Shown piece after piece: positions 8,214 through 17,270 of a stretch of DNA of 64,000 nucleotides. Source of the DNA: Nitrospirota bacterium (GTDB taxonomy: Bacteria > Nitrospirota > Thermodesulfovibrionia > Thermodesulfovibrionales > UBA6898). Within the stretch, counting starts at the first letter, position 1. Every line of letters begins with the position of its first letter. The stretch lies in NCBI GenBank assembly GCA_016235245.1, contig JACRLO010000007.1, positions 1 through 64,000 of the forward strand, read 5' to 3'. The notes under the pieces were generated by a model. It was not told the DNA's origin. It saw only the letters and a program-made list of their open reading frames with translations, and made no database searches. The position numbers and the translations under genes were made by a program.

Positions 8214-9413
8214 TTACTTGCCGAGACTCTGATAATACTTGATCAGAATTTCTGCCACTTCAGGACGCGAAAATTCTTTGGGCGGCGCAATACCGTTGCC
8301 CAACATTTCACGGACCTTTGTGCCTGAAAGCAGAACGAAGTCTTCTTTTTTATGGTCAGGTGCTTCACACATCATAACGACCTTGTCCAGTTTCTTCGAG
8401 TATGCGGTATGGTCAGCCTTGAAGATCTCGATCTTCAGTGCACCTGCAGGGACCTCATTGTCAAAGATGGTCTGCGCATCAAATGCACCGTAGTGATCAC
8501 CTACACCTGCGTGGTCACGACCGACAATGAAGTGGGTTGCGCCCATGTTCTGACGGAAAACAGCATGCAGTACACCTTCACGCGGGCCGGCATAAAGCAT
8601 ATCGAAACCATAACCGGTAACCATTGCACTGTTTTTGGGGAAGTACAGTTCGACCATTTTACGGATCGCAGCATCGCGAACAGGTGCCGGGATATCTCCC
8701 GCCTTCAATTTACCGAGCAACATGTGAATAACCAGACCATCACAACCTAAACGCTTCATTGCCATGTGACAAAGTTCTTCGTGGGCCAGATGCATCGGGT
8801 TACGGGTCTGGAAAGCGACAACCTTCTTCCAGCCGCGTTCAGCGATTTCGTTACGAATTTCGACTGCGGTACGGAATGTGTCCGGAAACTCATCCTGGAA
8901 GTATGAGAAGTTCAGCACTTTGATTGGGCCGGAAATACAGACTTTGCCCTGGGCGTTAAATGCGTCAACACCCGGATGGGCTTCACCAGCCCTGGGACGG
9001 TAGACCTTTTCAGATATCAGCGCCATATCTGCATCGCTGAATTCTTCAACTGCTTCTACGTCCATAACGGCCAACACAGGATTCCCTTCAACGTTTGGAT
9101 CTTTCAGGGCAATACGGTCACCGGCCTTGATCGCGCCGGCATCCTTAACCAGGTTTAAAACCGGTGTAGGCCAGAACAGACCAGATGTTGTTTTCATATT
9201 ATTGGCAACAGACAGGGCATCTGCCTTATTCATGTAGCCTGTTAACGGGTTGAAGTAACCACCGCCCATCATAACTGCATTGGCTGCAGTAGCTGAGCTC
9301 ACAACAATCGAAGCCAGACCCTTTGCTTCTTTTTGCAGGGCTTCATTTTTAGCCGTGTCATATACAAATAGTGGATTTAGTTCATCTGAACCATGTGGCT
9401 TAATCAAAGACAT
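8214..9413 (-). CDS. sat: Sulfate adenylyltransferase (ATP sulfurylase), dissimilatory type
   Basis: 399 residues. Family motifs are present: the QTRNPMHLAHE nucleotide-binding stretch near residue 203 (QxRNP and HxxH-type), the GRDHAGVG segment near residue 299, and VREMLGNGIAPP near the end. It makes APS and PPi from ATP and sulfate. AGGAGG lies 6 nt before the ATG. Arginine codons are almost all CGT/CGC (15 of 16 I checked, one AGG), whereas aprA mixes AGA and AGG freely. The protein also looks close to Sat of sulfur-oxidising proteobacteria. Both points suggest horizontal acquisition, which is inference. Confidence 0.96.
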   Translation of the reverse strand: MSLIKPHGSDELNPLFVYDTAKNEALQKEAKGLASIVVSSATAANAVMMGGGYFNPLTGYMNKADALSVANNMKTTSGLFWPTPVLNLVKDAGAIKAGDRIALKDPNVEGNPVLAVMDVEAVEEFSDADMALISEKVYRPRAGEAHPGVDAFNAQGKVCISGPIKVLNFSYFQDEFPDTFRTAVEIRNEIAERGWKKVVAFQTRNPMHLAHEELCHMAMKRLGCDGLVIHMLLGKLKAGDIPAPVRDAAIRKMVELYFPKNSAMVTGYGFDMLYAGPREGVLHAVFRQNMGATHFIVGRDHAGVGDHYGAFDAQTIFDNEVPAGALKIEIFKADHTAYSKKLDKVVMMCEAPDHKKEDFVLLSGTKVREMLGNGIAPPKEFSRPEVAEILIKYYQSLGK

Positions 9414-9454
9414 TGCACTTCCTCCTGTTTAGGTTGTATAGGGTAATGGAAACG

Positions 9455-10105
9455 TTATTTCAGGTCAAGGGCATTACAGACCTTGACGAAGATCTCATCG
9501 ATCGTACCTGTGCCGCCGTCAACTGATTTCAGGATATTCTTCTTGCCGTAATAATCGATCAGCGGGGCTGTCTGGGCAGTGTATACATCGAGCCTCTTTT
9601 TGATCGTCTCTTCTTTATCGTCGTCCCGCTGGAAGAGTTCGCCGCCGCACTTGTCGCAGACACCCTCTTTTTTCGGCGCGCCGAAAAATACATTGAACAT
9701 CTGACCGCAGGCCTTGCAGGTCCTCCTGCCGGTAAGCCTCTTCATGAGATTCTCAAGAGGCACATCAACGCTGAGAGCTGCCGTAAGGGACATGCCGAGC
9801 TTTGCCAGCATCGCATCAAGGGCTTCAGCCTGCGTTGTATTTCTGGGGAATCCATCAAGGATGTACCCGGCCTTGCAGTCATCCTGCTTAAGCCTCTCCT
9901 CAACCATGCCCAGCACAACACTGTCAGGCACAAGCTCTCCCTTATCCATAACAGCCTTGGCCGCATTGCCAAGTTCAGTGCCTGCAGCAACAGCCGCCCT
10001 CAACAGATCGCCCGTTGATATCTGCGGTATGGCGTTCTTCTCTATGATCTTCTTTGCCTGCGTCCCCTTACCGGCGCCAGGCGCTCCAAGCAGTACTAAC
10101 CTCAT
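9455..10105 (-). CDS. adk: Adenylate kinase with zinc-type lid
   Basis: 216 residues, long type. P-loop GAPGAGKGTQ at residues 7-16, the FPRNTTQAEAL substrate segment, and a lid with four cysteines (CKACG ... CDKCGG) indicating a structural zinc. It converts AMP and ATP to two ADP. It is the first gene of the sulfate-activation transcript and lies 41 nt upstream of sat, with GAGGAGG before its ATG. AprBA releases AMP for each APS reduced, so co-transcription with sat and aprBA makes metabolic sense. The 10106-10322 gap upstream holds its promoter. Confidence 0.96.
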   Translation of the reverse strand: MRLVLLGAPGAGKGTQAKKIIEKNAIPQISTGDLLRAAVAAGTELGNAAKAVMDKGELVPDSVVLGMVEERLKQDDCKAGYILDGFPRNTTQAEALDAMLAKLGMSLTAALSVDVPLENLMKRLTGRRTCKACGQMFNVFFGAPKKEGVCDKCGGELFQRDDDKEETIKKRLDVYTAQTAPLIDYYGKKNILKSVDGGTGTIDEIFVKVCNALDLK

Positions 10106-10206
10106 GCAGCCTCCTCATTAATTGACTGTTATTTGCTTCCAGAAAAACCACAACCGCGTGTAGACATACTACAGACAGCAGGTTGAACCTTTTGAAACCA
10201 TATAAC

Positions 10207-10234
10207 TATATAGCCCGGCATTTTTTTTAGTCAA
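10207..10234 (-). promoter_or_regulatory. Sigma-70-like promoter for adk-sat-aprBA
   Basis: On the minus strand TTGACT (10234-10229), a 16-nt spacer beginning with eight A residues, then TATATA (10212-10207). It lies about 100 nt upstream of adk. A CGGGCT segment in the spacer/-10 area has an inverted copy (AGCCCG) about 60 nt upstream, which may be a regulator site. The rest of the 217-bp gap 10106-10322 shows no gene. Confidence 0.6.
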
Positions 10235-10322
10235 ATTCATATTTTTGATACGCAGATAAGAATTATTTATTTTCGGGCTTATTTAACAAACAAATGACAT
10301 TAAAAACAGCACCTGGAGCCGA

Positions 10323-10916
10323 TTAGAGGATTGATTTCAAATACGTATGGAGTTTCTCCATTGCCCTGCCCCTATGGCTCAACTCATCCTTCTCTGAATC
10401 AGCCATTTCGGCAAAAGTCCTGTCATGCCCCGTGGGGTAAAAAATAGGGTCATAACCAAACCCATTATAACCTTTCGGTTTCTCCGCGATCCTGCCTCTC
10501 ACATATCCGGTAAAAGTCCTGCACGTCCCATCAGGAAGGGCAAATACCATACAGCAGACAAACCTGGCCTGCCGCTCCTCATTATTTGTAACCGCTCTCA
10601 TCTGCCTGAGCATTTTTTTTACATTCTTCGCGTCATCAGCACCTTCCCCGGCATACCGGGCAGAGAAGACCCCGGGGGCATTATTGAGGAATTTCACTTC
10701 AAGCCCCGAATCATCCGCAAGGGACGGACAGCCGGTATAGCGCGCTACGGCAAGGGCTTTTTTTTTGGCGTTCGCCCGAAACGTCAGTCCATCTTCCTCG
10801 ACTTCGGGACATCCGGGAAAGGCATCGAGGGTCTTGAACGTGATTTTATGACCGGGAAACATCCTTTTCATCTCCTCGACCTTTTTTCTGTTCCTTGTTG
10901 CCAGCACGATATTCAT
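10323..10916 (-). CDS. rdgB: XTP/dITP pyrophosphatase (RdgB/HAM1 family)
   Basis: 197 residues. It begins MNIVLATRNRKKVEEM (the T-x-N-x-x-K substrate motif at residues 7-12). It contains SLADDSGLEV, APGVFSARYAG, FGYDPIFYP and a closing SHRGRAMEKL. It removes non-canonical purine triphosphates such as XTP and dITP. It precedes adk by 217 bp in the same direction and is divergent from the cell-shape operon, with only ~72 bp between start codons. GGGGAC lies upstream as a moderate ribosome site. Confidence 0.93.
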   Translation of the reverse strand: MNIVLATRNRKKVEEMKRMFPGHKITFKTLDAFPGCPEVEEDGLTFRANAKKKALAVARYTGCPSLADDSGLEVKFLNNAPGVFSARYAGEGADDAKNVKKMLRQMRAVTNNEERQARFVCCMVFALPDGTCRTFTGYVRGRIAEKPKGYNGFGYDPIFYPTGHDRTFAEMADSEKDELSHRGRAMEKLHTYLKSIL

Positions 10917-11003
10917 AAGAAGTCGTCCCCTTTCTTTATTGAGAGAGCATGCTATTGTATGTTAATTATTGAAAAATATTAAAGGGTTTTGTTAGTATTG
11001 CAA

Positions 11004-11408
11004 ATGTCCGAGGAACCGAGAAGGGCTGGGCTCCTTCTGAGAACAGCCGCAAAAATCCTTGATCTCATTCTTATTGCAGCAGTAATCGAAGTTATACCGA
11101 GGGCCGGTTTTCTTGCCGGTTTGGCCTATCTGCTCCTGGGCGATGGCCTGTTCGACGGCAGAAGCCTTGGGAAAAAGCTGATCCGACTGAAGGCAGTTTC
11201 CATAAATGCTCTTCAGCCCTGTACCTTCCGGGAAGCTCTGCTGAGAAACAGCACCCTCGGCCTGGGATATATTCTATGGCTCGTACCATGGATCGGCTGG
11301 ATCGCCCTCCCGGTGATAGCAGCAGTTGAGTTTATTCTGATCCTCGGAAATAAAGAGGGCAGACGCCTGGGCGATGAGATCGCCGGGACAACCGTAATCG
11401 AACGTTAA
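11004..11408 (+). CDS. RDD-family small membrane protein
   Basis: About 134 residues from ATG 11004 (a TTG at 10989 is an alternative start; neither has a strong ribosome site). RDD features are visible: RAGLLLRTAAKILDLILIAA at the start, a middle GRSLGKKLIRLKAV segment, and a final GRRLGDEIAGTTVIER. It has about three membrane helices. The function of RDD proteins is mostly unknown. It lies 20 nt upstream of mreB in the same direction, so it may be the first gene of the cell-shape operon. Confidence 0.8.
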   Translation: MSEEPRRAGLLLRTAAKILDLILIAAVIEVIPRAGFLAGLAYLLLGDGLFDGRSLGKKLIRLKAVSINALQPCTFREALLRNSTLGLGYILWLVPWIGWIALPVIAAVEFILILGNKEGRRLGDEIAGTTVIER

Positions 11409-11428
11409 ACCTACTTTGAGGAGTTGAC

Positions 11429-12460
11429 ATGTTTTTTCATAACATACTTGGAATGTTTTCAAATGACCTTGCTATCGATTTGGGGACGGCAAACACCCTG
11501 GTATACGTAAAAGGAAGGGGCATCGTCTGTGACGAGCCCTCTGTTGTCGTCATCAGAAAAGACAACCGCAAGACCATTGCGGTGGGAGCAGAGGCAAAAA
11601 AGATGCTCGGTAAGACGCCGGCGAATATCATGGCGATCAGGCCGATGAAAGACGGTGTCATTGCTGACTTCGACGCCACCGGCGAAATGCTGAAATACTT
11701 CATCAAGAAGGTCCATAACAGGCGGAGTTTTGTCTCGCCGAGGGTTATCATCGGTGTTCCGTCAGGCATTACTCAGGTTGAGCAGAGGGCGGTCAAGGAC
11801 GCGGCAGAGGCCTCAGGGGCCCGTGAAGTTTACCTGATCGAAGAACCGATGGCAGCGGCAATCGGCGTCGGCCTTCCTGTGGGGGAGCCCTCAGGCAACA
11901 TGATCGTTGATATCGGCGGCGGCACGACTGATGTGGCTGTCATCTCTTTGGACGGCGTCGTCTATAGCAAGGCCGTTCGCGTAGGCGGGGACAAGATGGA
12001 CGAGGCGATCATGGCCTATATAAAAAGAAGATACAACCTTATGATAGGCGAGACCACAACCGAGCAGATCAAGATAAATATCGGCTCCGCCTTCAGCGCG
12101 GGTGGTCCTGATAAGCGCGTCATGGATATCAAGGGCAGGGACCTGATCTCGGGCATCCCAAAGACGATCACCATAAATGAGGATGAGATCCGCGAGGCAC
12201 TGTCTGAACCGACCAACATTATCCTCGACACGATCAAGGCAGCGCTTGAAAATACACCGCCTGAGCTCGCAGCCGACATTGTTGACCGGGGCATTGTACT
12301 TGCCGGAGGCGGAGCACTTCTGCGCGGCCTTGATATGCTTATCAAGCAGGAGACGAATCTGCCGGTCATTGTGGCCGAAAATGCGCTCACCGCTGTTGTA
12401 CAGGGGGTCGGCAAGATGCTCGACGAGTTGGAGCTGCTCAGAAGAATCGCAATTAACTGA
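11429..12460 (+). CDS. mreB: Rod shape-determining protein MreB
   Basis: 343 residues, standard length. Actin-fold nucleotide motifs: phosphate 1 ([19 protein letters not shown]) near residue 12, phosphate 2 ([18 protein letters not shown]) near 157, and adenosine site ([15 protein letters not shown]) near 287. It forms membrane-associated filaments that guide lateral wall synthesis. GAGGAG lies 5 nt before the ATG. It heads mreB-mreC-mreD-mrdA-rodA, all in one direction with short gaps or overlaps. Confidence 0.97.
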   Translation: MFFHNILGMFSNDLAIDLGTANTLVYVKGRGIVCDEPSVVVIRKDNRKTIAVGAEAKKMLGKTPANIMAIRPMKDGVIADFDATGEMLKYFIKKVHNRRSFVSPRVIIGVPSGITQVEQRAVKDAAEASGAREVYLIEEPMAAAIGVGLPVGEPSGNMIVDIGGGTTDVAVISLDGVVYSKAVRVGGDKMDEAIMAYIKRRYNLMIGETTTEQIKINIGSAFSAGGPDKRVMDIKGRDLISGIPKTITINEDEIREALSEPTNIILDTIKAALENTPPELAADIVDRGIVLAGGGALLRGLDMLIKQETNLPVIVAENALTAVVQGVGKMLDELELLRRIAIN

Positions 12461-12474
12461 TTACCAGAAATGTA

Positions 12475-13254
12475 ATGTTCAGAAAAAAGGCTGCTCTTTT
12501 CCTTATCATTGTCATTGTCCTTTTTTCCTTCATGACCTACCAGAGCAGAAAGGGATATTCTCTCATGGATAATCCTGCATCCTTTATCCTTAACGGTGCA
12601 TCCTCTGCCATCACCTCGGTTGTTGACGCTTTCAAACGCCCCTTCCAGCTTATCGCACTCAGAGATGCAGACAACAGGTCTCTGCAAAAAAAAGCAGATG
12701 AGCTCATGGTCGAACGCATGAAATACCAGGAAGCCCTGCTCGAAAATAAGCGTCTGAAGGAACTGCTCAAGCTCAAAGAAAGTCATAAAGACACGATAGC
12801 TGCGGCAAAGATCATAGGCAGGGGCACGAGCCACTGGACACATACCTTTATCCTCGATAAAGGGCTGCAGGACGGCATAACAAAAGACTCGACCGCCATT
12901 ACACCGAAGGGCCTCGCAGGCAAGATATTCAATGTCTCTGATTCGTTTTCGAGCGTCCTGCTCCTGACAGACATAAACTTTTCAGCAGCAGTCAGGCTCC
13001 AGGAAAGCCGAAAAGAGGGGATATTGTCCGGTACCGGAACAGGCAAGACCGTCATTAAATACATGCCGCCGGAACATGAAGTCAAAGAGGGAGATATTGT
13101 GGTCACCTCAGGGCTTGATCTGCTCTTCCCAGCGGGTATTCCGGCAGGATATGTATCAAAGGTCAACAGGCAGGGCTCCGGCCAGTTCCAATATATCGAG
13201 GTCGTTCCATTTGTTGATAACGCAAGCATAGAAGAAGTCCTGATCATTAAATGA
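12475..13254 (+). CDS. mreC: Rod shape-determining protein MreC
   Basis: 259 residues. One N-terminal membrane helix (LFLIIVIVLFSFM), a coiled coil around residues 60-105, and a C-terminal periplasmic beta-domain with VVTSGLDLLFPAGIPAGYV, the characteristic MreC signature. It links MreB filaments to the PBP2/RodA synthase. It starts 14 nt after mreB and overlaps mreD by 4 nt (ATGA). Confidence 0.95.
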   Translation: MFRKKAALFLIIVIVLFSFMTYQSRKGYSLMDNPASFILNGASSAITSVVDAFKRPFQLIALRDADNRSLQKKADELMVERMKYQEALLENKRLKELLKLKESHKDTIAAAKIIGRGTSHWTHTFILDKGLQDGITKDSTAITPKGLAGKIFNVSDSFSSVLLLTDINFSAAVRLQESRKEGILSGTGTGKTVIKYMPPEHEVKEGDIVVTSGLDLLFPAGIPAGYVSKVNRQGSGQFQYIEVVPFVDNASIEEVLIIK

Positions 13255-13706
13255 ACTACCTGCTCTGGGCATCGGCCTTTTTCATCGCTTTTTTGCTGCA
13301 GGTAAAGATTTCACTTCTTTCCGTATCGCCTAATATCACGGCGCTCCTGGCCTATTACATCGGCATAAAATACGGCCAGAACAAAGGTGTGATTTGCGGT
13401 CTCCTGATCGGGGCGATCGAAGACAGCCTCTCAGCGCCTATTCTCGGCCCTAATATGTTAGGCAAGGGCCTGGTAGGTTTTTCCTCCGCCTTTTTTATTT
13501 CCGGCGGGATCTTCGTATGGACGCCGCTGTTAGGCATGCTCGGCCTTGCCCTCCTCACCGTTATCGACAACTCGGTTGTCTTTCTTTCGCTCAGCATTTT
13601 TGACAAAACTCCGACCAACCCGGCCTCTGCGCTATTCATCACGATCATGCAGGCGCTTTTAAACTCGGCGGCGGGAATGGTCATAAAACCGGCTCATGCA
13701 GACTGA
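13251..13706 (+). CDS. mreD: Rod shape-determining protein MreD
   Basis: 151 residues, hydrophobic with about five membrane helices. The segment KYGQNKGVICGLLIGAIEDS resembles the MreD G-x-x-x-G-x-x-x-G-x-x-x-D motif. Its start overlaps the mreC stop and its end overlaps mrdA by 11 nt, so translation is likely coupled. It is an integral membrane member of the elongasome. Confidence 0.92.
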   Translation: MNYLLWASAFFIAFLLQVKISLLSVSPNITALLAYYIGIKYGQNKGVICGLLIGAIEDSLSAPILGPNMLGKGLVGFSSAFFISGGIFVWTPLLGMLGLALLTVIDNSVVFLSLSIFDKTPTNPASALFITIMQALLNSAAGMVIKPAHAD

Positions 13707-15477
13707 AAAAACAGGCACAGAAAAGATCATTCTCATCAGTTACCTGCTCATTGCAGGGTTCGTGGTCGTCCTGCTCAGGCTTTGGCAGCTCCAGATCCTG
13801 CAGGGGAACGAATTAAGAAAGATATCAGAATCGAACAGACTTCGTGTTATCGGCGTGCCGGCGCCCCGGGGCATTATCTTTGACAGAAACAGAGTTCCCC
13901 TCGTAAAAAATACCCCCTATTTCTGCGCCTCCGTAATACCCCAGGAATTCAACAAAGGCAATCTCGCGGCCCTGTCTCAACTCCTGAACGTTTCGGAACC
14001 TGAGCTGTATGACAGGATCACGCGCAAGGCTGCAAGCCCTTTTACCCCTGTCCGCTTAAAGGAAGGCCTCAGCTTTAGCGAGATCAGCGTCATCGAAGCG
14101 AGACGTTCCGATTTCCCGGGCCTTATGATCGAGGTAGAAACGAGCAGGGAATATATGTATGGAAGCGTGGGGTCTCATCTGATCGGGTACCTCGGGAAAC
14201 TGAATCCGGCCCAGTCGACCGACCCGAGTTTCAGGGATGTTCCTCCTGAGGCGTTCATCGGGCAGTGGGGAGCCGAAAAGCTCTATGATAAAACTCTCCG
14301 CGGGACTGCGGGGCAACGGATCATAGAAGTCGATGCAGTGGGCAGAGAGATACGGCTTCTATCCGAGACAGCGCCGGTTAAAGGCTCTGATCTTGACCTG
14401 AGCATTGACATTGCGCTTCAGAGAGAAGCTGAAAAGGCATTTGAAGGAAGGGCCGGCGCCCTCGTTGCGCTCAAGACTGATACAGGCGAGGTTCTCGGCC
14501 TTGTCAGCTCCCCTTCGTTCGATCCTAACCAGTTCTCCAAAGGCGTAAGCTACGGTGACTGGAAAGCCCTTATGGAAGACAAAAAAATTCCGATGCTCAA
14601 CAGGGCGATTCAGAGCCAATATCCCCCTGGTTCAACCTTTAAGATCCTGACTGCTATCGCGGCCCTTGAAGAAGGCGCTATCGATACCAGCACAACAGCC
14701 GACTGCAGGGGCGGACTGAATTATGGGAAATGGCGTTTCGGCTGCTGGCAAAAGAAAGGCCACGGGACTGTCTCCATTCATCGCGCCCTTGTAGAGTCCT
14801 GCGATGTCTTCTTCTATGAGACCGGAAAACGTGTCGGCTTTGACAAGGTCCACGACTATGCCATAAAGCTCGGCCTCGGCGCCGAGACCGGAATAGAGCT
14901 CGGCAAGGAGAGAAAAGGCCTGATCCCGAATTCAGAATGGAAGCTCGAACATAAGAAGTCCGCGTGGTTTCTCGGTGAAACGTTTATCAATTCAATTGGA
15001 CAGGGCTATGTTTCGGTAACTCCGTTACAGCTCGCGGTCATGATGAGCTCAGTTGCAAACGGAGGTTCCGTTTACAAGCCTCTTATCCTCAAAAATGCTG
15101 TCCCGGAGCTTATTCGAAAAGTAGAACTCAGACAGGAAACCCTTGATATTGTAAGGGACGCTCTCAAAGGTGTTGTCAATGAGCCGGGAGGGACCGGTGC
15201 TGCTGCCAGATCGTCCATGGCAACCGTAGGCGGCAAGACAGGAACGGCACAGGTCGTCGGCCTCAGAAAAGACTCGAAATTTCTCTCGGAGAAATTCCGG
15301 GACCATGCATGGTTCGTCTCCTTTGCACCCGTCGAAAAACCGGAGATCGCCATGGCGGTCTTTGTAGAACATGGCGGCCATGGCGGCAGCGCAGCCGCTC
15401 CCATCGCAAAAAAAGCTCTCGAAGCCTATCTCCTGTCTCCGGAAAAGAAGAAGGAACTGCTCAATGTTCAGAATTGA
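13696..15477 (+). CDS. mrdA: Penicillin-binding protein 2 (elongasome transpeptidase)
   Basis: 593 residues. N-terminal membrane anchor (residues ~10-30), pedestal domain starting RLRVIGVPAPRGIIFDRN, and a transpeptidase domain with the three active-site motifs: S-T-F-K (in YPPGSTFKI, near residue 315), S-C-D (in VESCDVFFYETG) and K-T-G (in GGKTGTAQ). It cross-links peptidoglycan during elongation, paired with RodA, whose gene overlaps its 3' end by 14 nt. Confidence 0.96.
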   Translation: MQTEKTGTEKIILISYLLIAGFVVVLLRLWQLQILQGNELRKISESNRLRVIGVPAPRGIIFDRNRVPLVKNTPYFCASVIPQEFNKGNLAALSQLLNVSEPELYDRITRKAASPFTPVRLKEGLSFSEISVIEARRSDFPGLMIEVETSREYMYGSVGSHLIGYLGKLNPAQSTDPSFRDVPPEAFIGQWGAEKLYDKTLRGTAGQRIIEVDAVGREIRLLSETAPVKGSDLDLSIDIALQREAEKAFEGRAGALVALKTDTGEVLGLVSSPSFDPNQFSKGVSYGDWKALMEDKKIPMLNRAIQSQYPPGSTFKILTAIAALEEGAIDTSTTADCRGGLNYGKWRFGCWQKKGHGTVSIHRALVESCDVFFYETGKRVGFDKVHDYAIKLGLGAETGIELGKERKGLIPNSEWKLEHKKSAWFLGETFINSIGQGYVSVTPLQLAVMMSSVANGGSVYKPLILKNAVPELIRKVELRQETLDIVRDALKGVVNEPGGTGAAARSSMATVGGKTGTAQVVGLRKDSKFLSEKFRDHAWFVSFAPVEKPEIAMAVFVEHGGHGGSAAAPIAKKALEAYLLSPEKKKELLNVQN

Positions 15478-16585
15478 CCGGAGGTTCCTGCAGAATTTCG
15501 ACTGGGTGACCTTTTTCACGATCATCGTTATTTCGATCATAGGGATCATGACCATCTTCAGTGCCACGCGGCAGCCGGGTGATGCGCCGCAGGCCTCTTT
15601 TTATCTGAAGCAGATCGTATGGCTTCTGATCAGTATCTGCGCGCTCATCGTCATAGTCAGCTTTGATTATATCTGGCTCGGGAGGATTGCCCTGCCCCTC
15701 TACATAACCGGCATTTTTCTTTTAGTTATTGTACTTGTTTCCGGCAGGACCGGCATGGGCGCACAACGGTGGCTCAGCCTTGGCTTTTTTTCATTTCAGC
15801 CCTCTGAATTTTTCAAGCTCATATTCATCATCATGCTTGCGGGCTATTATAGTCTGTCACGGGATGCGCTGCATGCCATGTCCCTTATGCGGGTTTTCTT
15901 CATGATCGTATTTCTGCCGTTTCTGCTGCTCTTCAAACAGCCTGACCTCGGCACGGCCATTGTCGTCCTGCTGATCTTTTCATCCGTTTCCCTCGCAAAG
16001 GGGTTCCAGAGAAAACTTCTCGTAACGCTCGTGGTTATAGGGCTCGTCTCGCTTCCTTTTGTCGGCAATATCGCCTGGACAGGGTTGAAGGACTACCAGA
16101 AGAACCGTCTAATTGCCTTTATCGATCCACAGGCTGACCCCACAGGTATTGGCTATCACATTAACCAGTCAAAAATCGCTATCGGATCAGGGGAGTTTTC
16201 AGGGAAAGGATATCTGAAAGGAACGCAGGGGCCGTTTCGGTTCCTGCCGGAAAAGCATACTGATTTCATCTTTGCCGTATTTGCAGAAGAATGGGGCTTT
16301 ACAGGTTCGTTCTTTCTTATGATCCTTTACTTAATCCTGCTCTTGCGGGGCCTCGATACGGCACGAAAGGCGAAAGACGACTTTGGGAGACTGCTGGCGC
16401 TCGGCATTACATTCATGTTTGGCATCTACTTTTTTGTAAACACCGGCATGACCCTGGGCATTATGCCGGTAGTCGGCATTCCTCTTCCGTTCATGAGCTA
16501 CGGCGGAACTGCCCTGCTTTCAAACTTCATCTCAGCAGGGGTTCTGATCAGCATCAGGACGCGGCGCTTCAGCCTCTTTTATTAG
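15464..16585 (+). CDS. rodA: Peptidoglycan glycosyltransferase RodA (SEDS family)
   Basis: 373 residues from ATG 15464, chosen because AAGGA lies upstream and the protein then begins MFRIDRRFLQNFDWVTFF. A longer frame back to 15371 only reads through mrdA. It has about ten membrane helices and SEDS motifs such as LGFFSFQPSEFFKL, PDLGTAIVVL, GFLPEKHTDFIFAVFAEEWG-like and VVGIPLPFMSYGGTALLSN. It polymerises lipid II with PBP2 in the elongasome. It is the last gene of the cell-shape operon. Confidence 0.96.
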   Translation: MFRIDRRFLQNFDWVTFFTIIVISIIGIMTIFSATRQPGDAPQASFYLKQIVWLLISICALIVIVSFDYIWLGRIALPLYITGIFLLVIVLVSGRTGMGAQRWLSLGFFSFQPSEFFKLIFIIMLAGYYSLSRDALHAMSLMRVFFMIVFLPFLLLFKQPDLGTAIVVLLIFSSVSLAKGFQRKLLVTLVVIGLVSLPFVGNIAWTGLKDYQKNRLIAFIDPQADPTGIGYHINQSKIAIGSGEFSGKGYLKGTQGPFRFLPEKHTDFIFAVFAEEWGFTGSFFLMILYLILLLRGLDTARKAKDDFGRLLALGITFMFGIYFFVNTGMTLGIMPVVGIPLPFMSYGGTALLSNFISAGVLISIRTRRFSLFY

Positions 16586-16606
16586 GCAGGCTAAATCTGG
16601 TATAAT
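16578..16606 (+). promoter_or_regulatory. Promoter for tRNA-Met
   Basis: TTTATT (16578-16583), 17-nt spacer, TATAAT (16601-16606), overlapping the rodA stop codon. It would start transcription about 80 nt before the tRNA. The -10 box is perfect and the -35 is weak. Confidence 0.5.
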
Positions 16607-16691
16607 GCTCTTCTTGATTTGAGACCGGTTTTGGGGTTAGGGATTGGTTTTTCTGATAACTCCTCAGTGGTCACTCATTACGACCTTTTTC

Positions 16692-16767
16692 GGCGGTGTA
16701 GCTCAGGTGGTAGAGCATGCGACTCATATTCGCAGTGTCCGGGGTTCGAATCCCTGCACCGCCACCA
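16692..16767 (+). tRNA. tRNA-Met (anticodon CAT), elongator type
   Basis: A 76-nt cloverleaf. The acceptor GGCGGTG pairs with CACCGCC, the D arm is GCTC/GAGC, and the anticodon stem TGCGA/TCGCA encloses loop CTCATAT (anticodon CAT). The T arm carries TTCGAAT, and the CCA end is encoded. The paired 1-72 position argues against initiator tRNA. A tRNA-Ile read as CAT after lysidine modification is possible but less likely from the body sequence. Confidence 0.93.
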
Positions 16768-16784
16768 ACTTTCCCCTTTAGTAT

Positions 16785-17270
16785 TCAGTCCTCTTCTCCA
16801 ACAATAATCAGGGGCAGACCGCAATCCGGGCATTCTCGGGCATCATGCCCGATAGGTGACCCGCAGGCCGGGCATTTCCCTTTCCCAAGCATCTCTTTTA
16901 CCATCCGCAGCTCAGGGTCCAGTTCCATAAGGTATTCTTCGATCGTCTGCCGAGACCTTTCGAGATCCTCCGGAGAGACCTTCAGCTGCACCGTATCACC
17001 ACAGCAACCCTTCCTGCAGCCGGCATCTGAATGGAGGCCGCACGGGATGCCTGCATCCAGGAGTACCGTCCTGAGTTCGCTCATCCAGGTCAGGTCTCCA
17101 TCCATGACCTTCACCGAGTTATCGACAGCCGTCTCTTCTGTCTGCTTCCGTTGCTCCTGTGCCTTGTTGCATTCTTCAGGCGAAAGCACGATTACGCCGC
17201 AGTCCGCGCAGTTCTCGATATGCGGGAGATACTCTGCTCCGCATTCAGGACATATTTTATTTTGGTTCAT
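16785..17270 (-). CDS. Zinc-ribbon protein of unknown function
   Basis: 161 residues from ATG 17270, with GAGGAG 11 nt upstream (a TTG three codons earlier is too close to that site). Residues ~6-25 form one zinc ribbon (CPECG ... CADCG) and residues ~133-152 a second (CPACGSPIG ... CPDCGLP). The middle region (TWMSELRTVLLDAGIPC, then VQLKVSPEDLERSRQTIEEYL) looks like the DUF2007-type signal-transducing fold. I do not recognise a specific function. It is the last minus-strand gene before tRNA-Met. Confidence 0.75.
   Translation of the reverse strand: MNQNKICPECGAEYLPHIENCADCGVIVLSPEECNKAQEQRKQTEETAVDNSVKVMDGDLTWMSELRTVLLDAGIPCGLHSDAGCRKGCCGDTVQLKVSPEDLERSRQTIEEYLMELDPELRMVKEMLGKGKCPACGSPIGHDARECPDCGLPLIIVGEED

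Noticed and set aside
12016-12843. 275-codon minus-strand ORF across mreB and mreC
   Set aside because: Antisense to two clear genes, no recognisable domain.
15371-15463. Longer N-terminus for RodA
   Set aside because: The added 31 residues are an out-of-frame reading of mrdA, and ATG 15464 has a ribosome site and the family's usual start.
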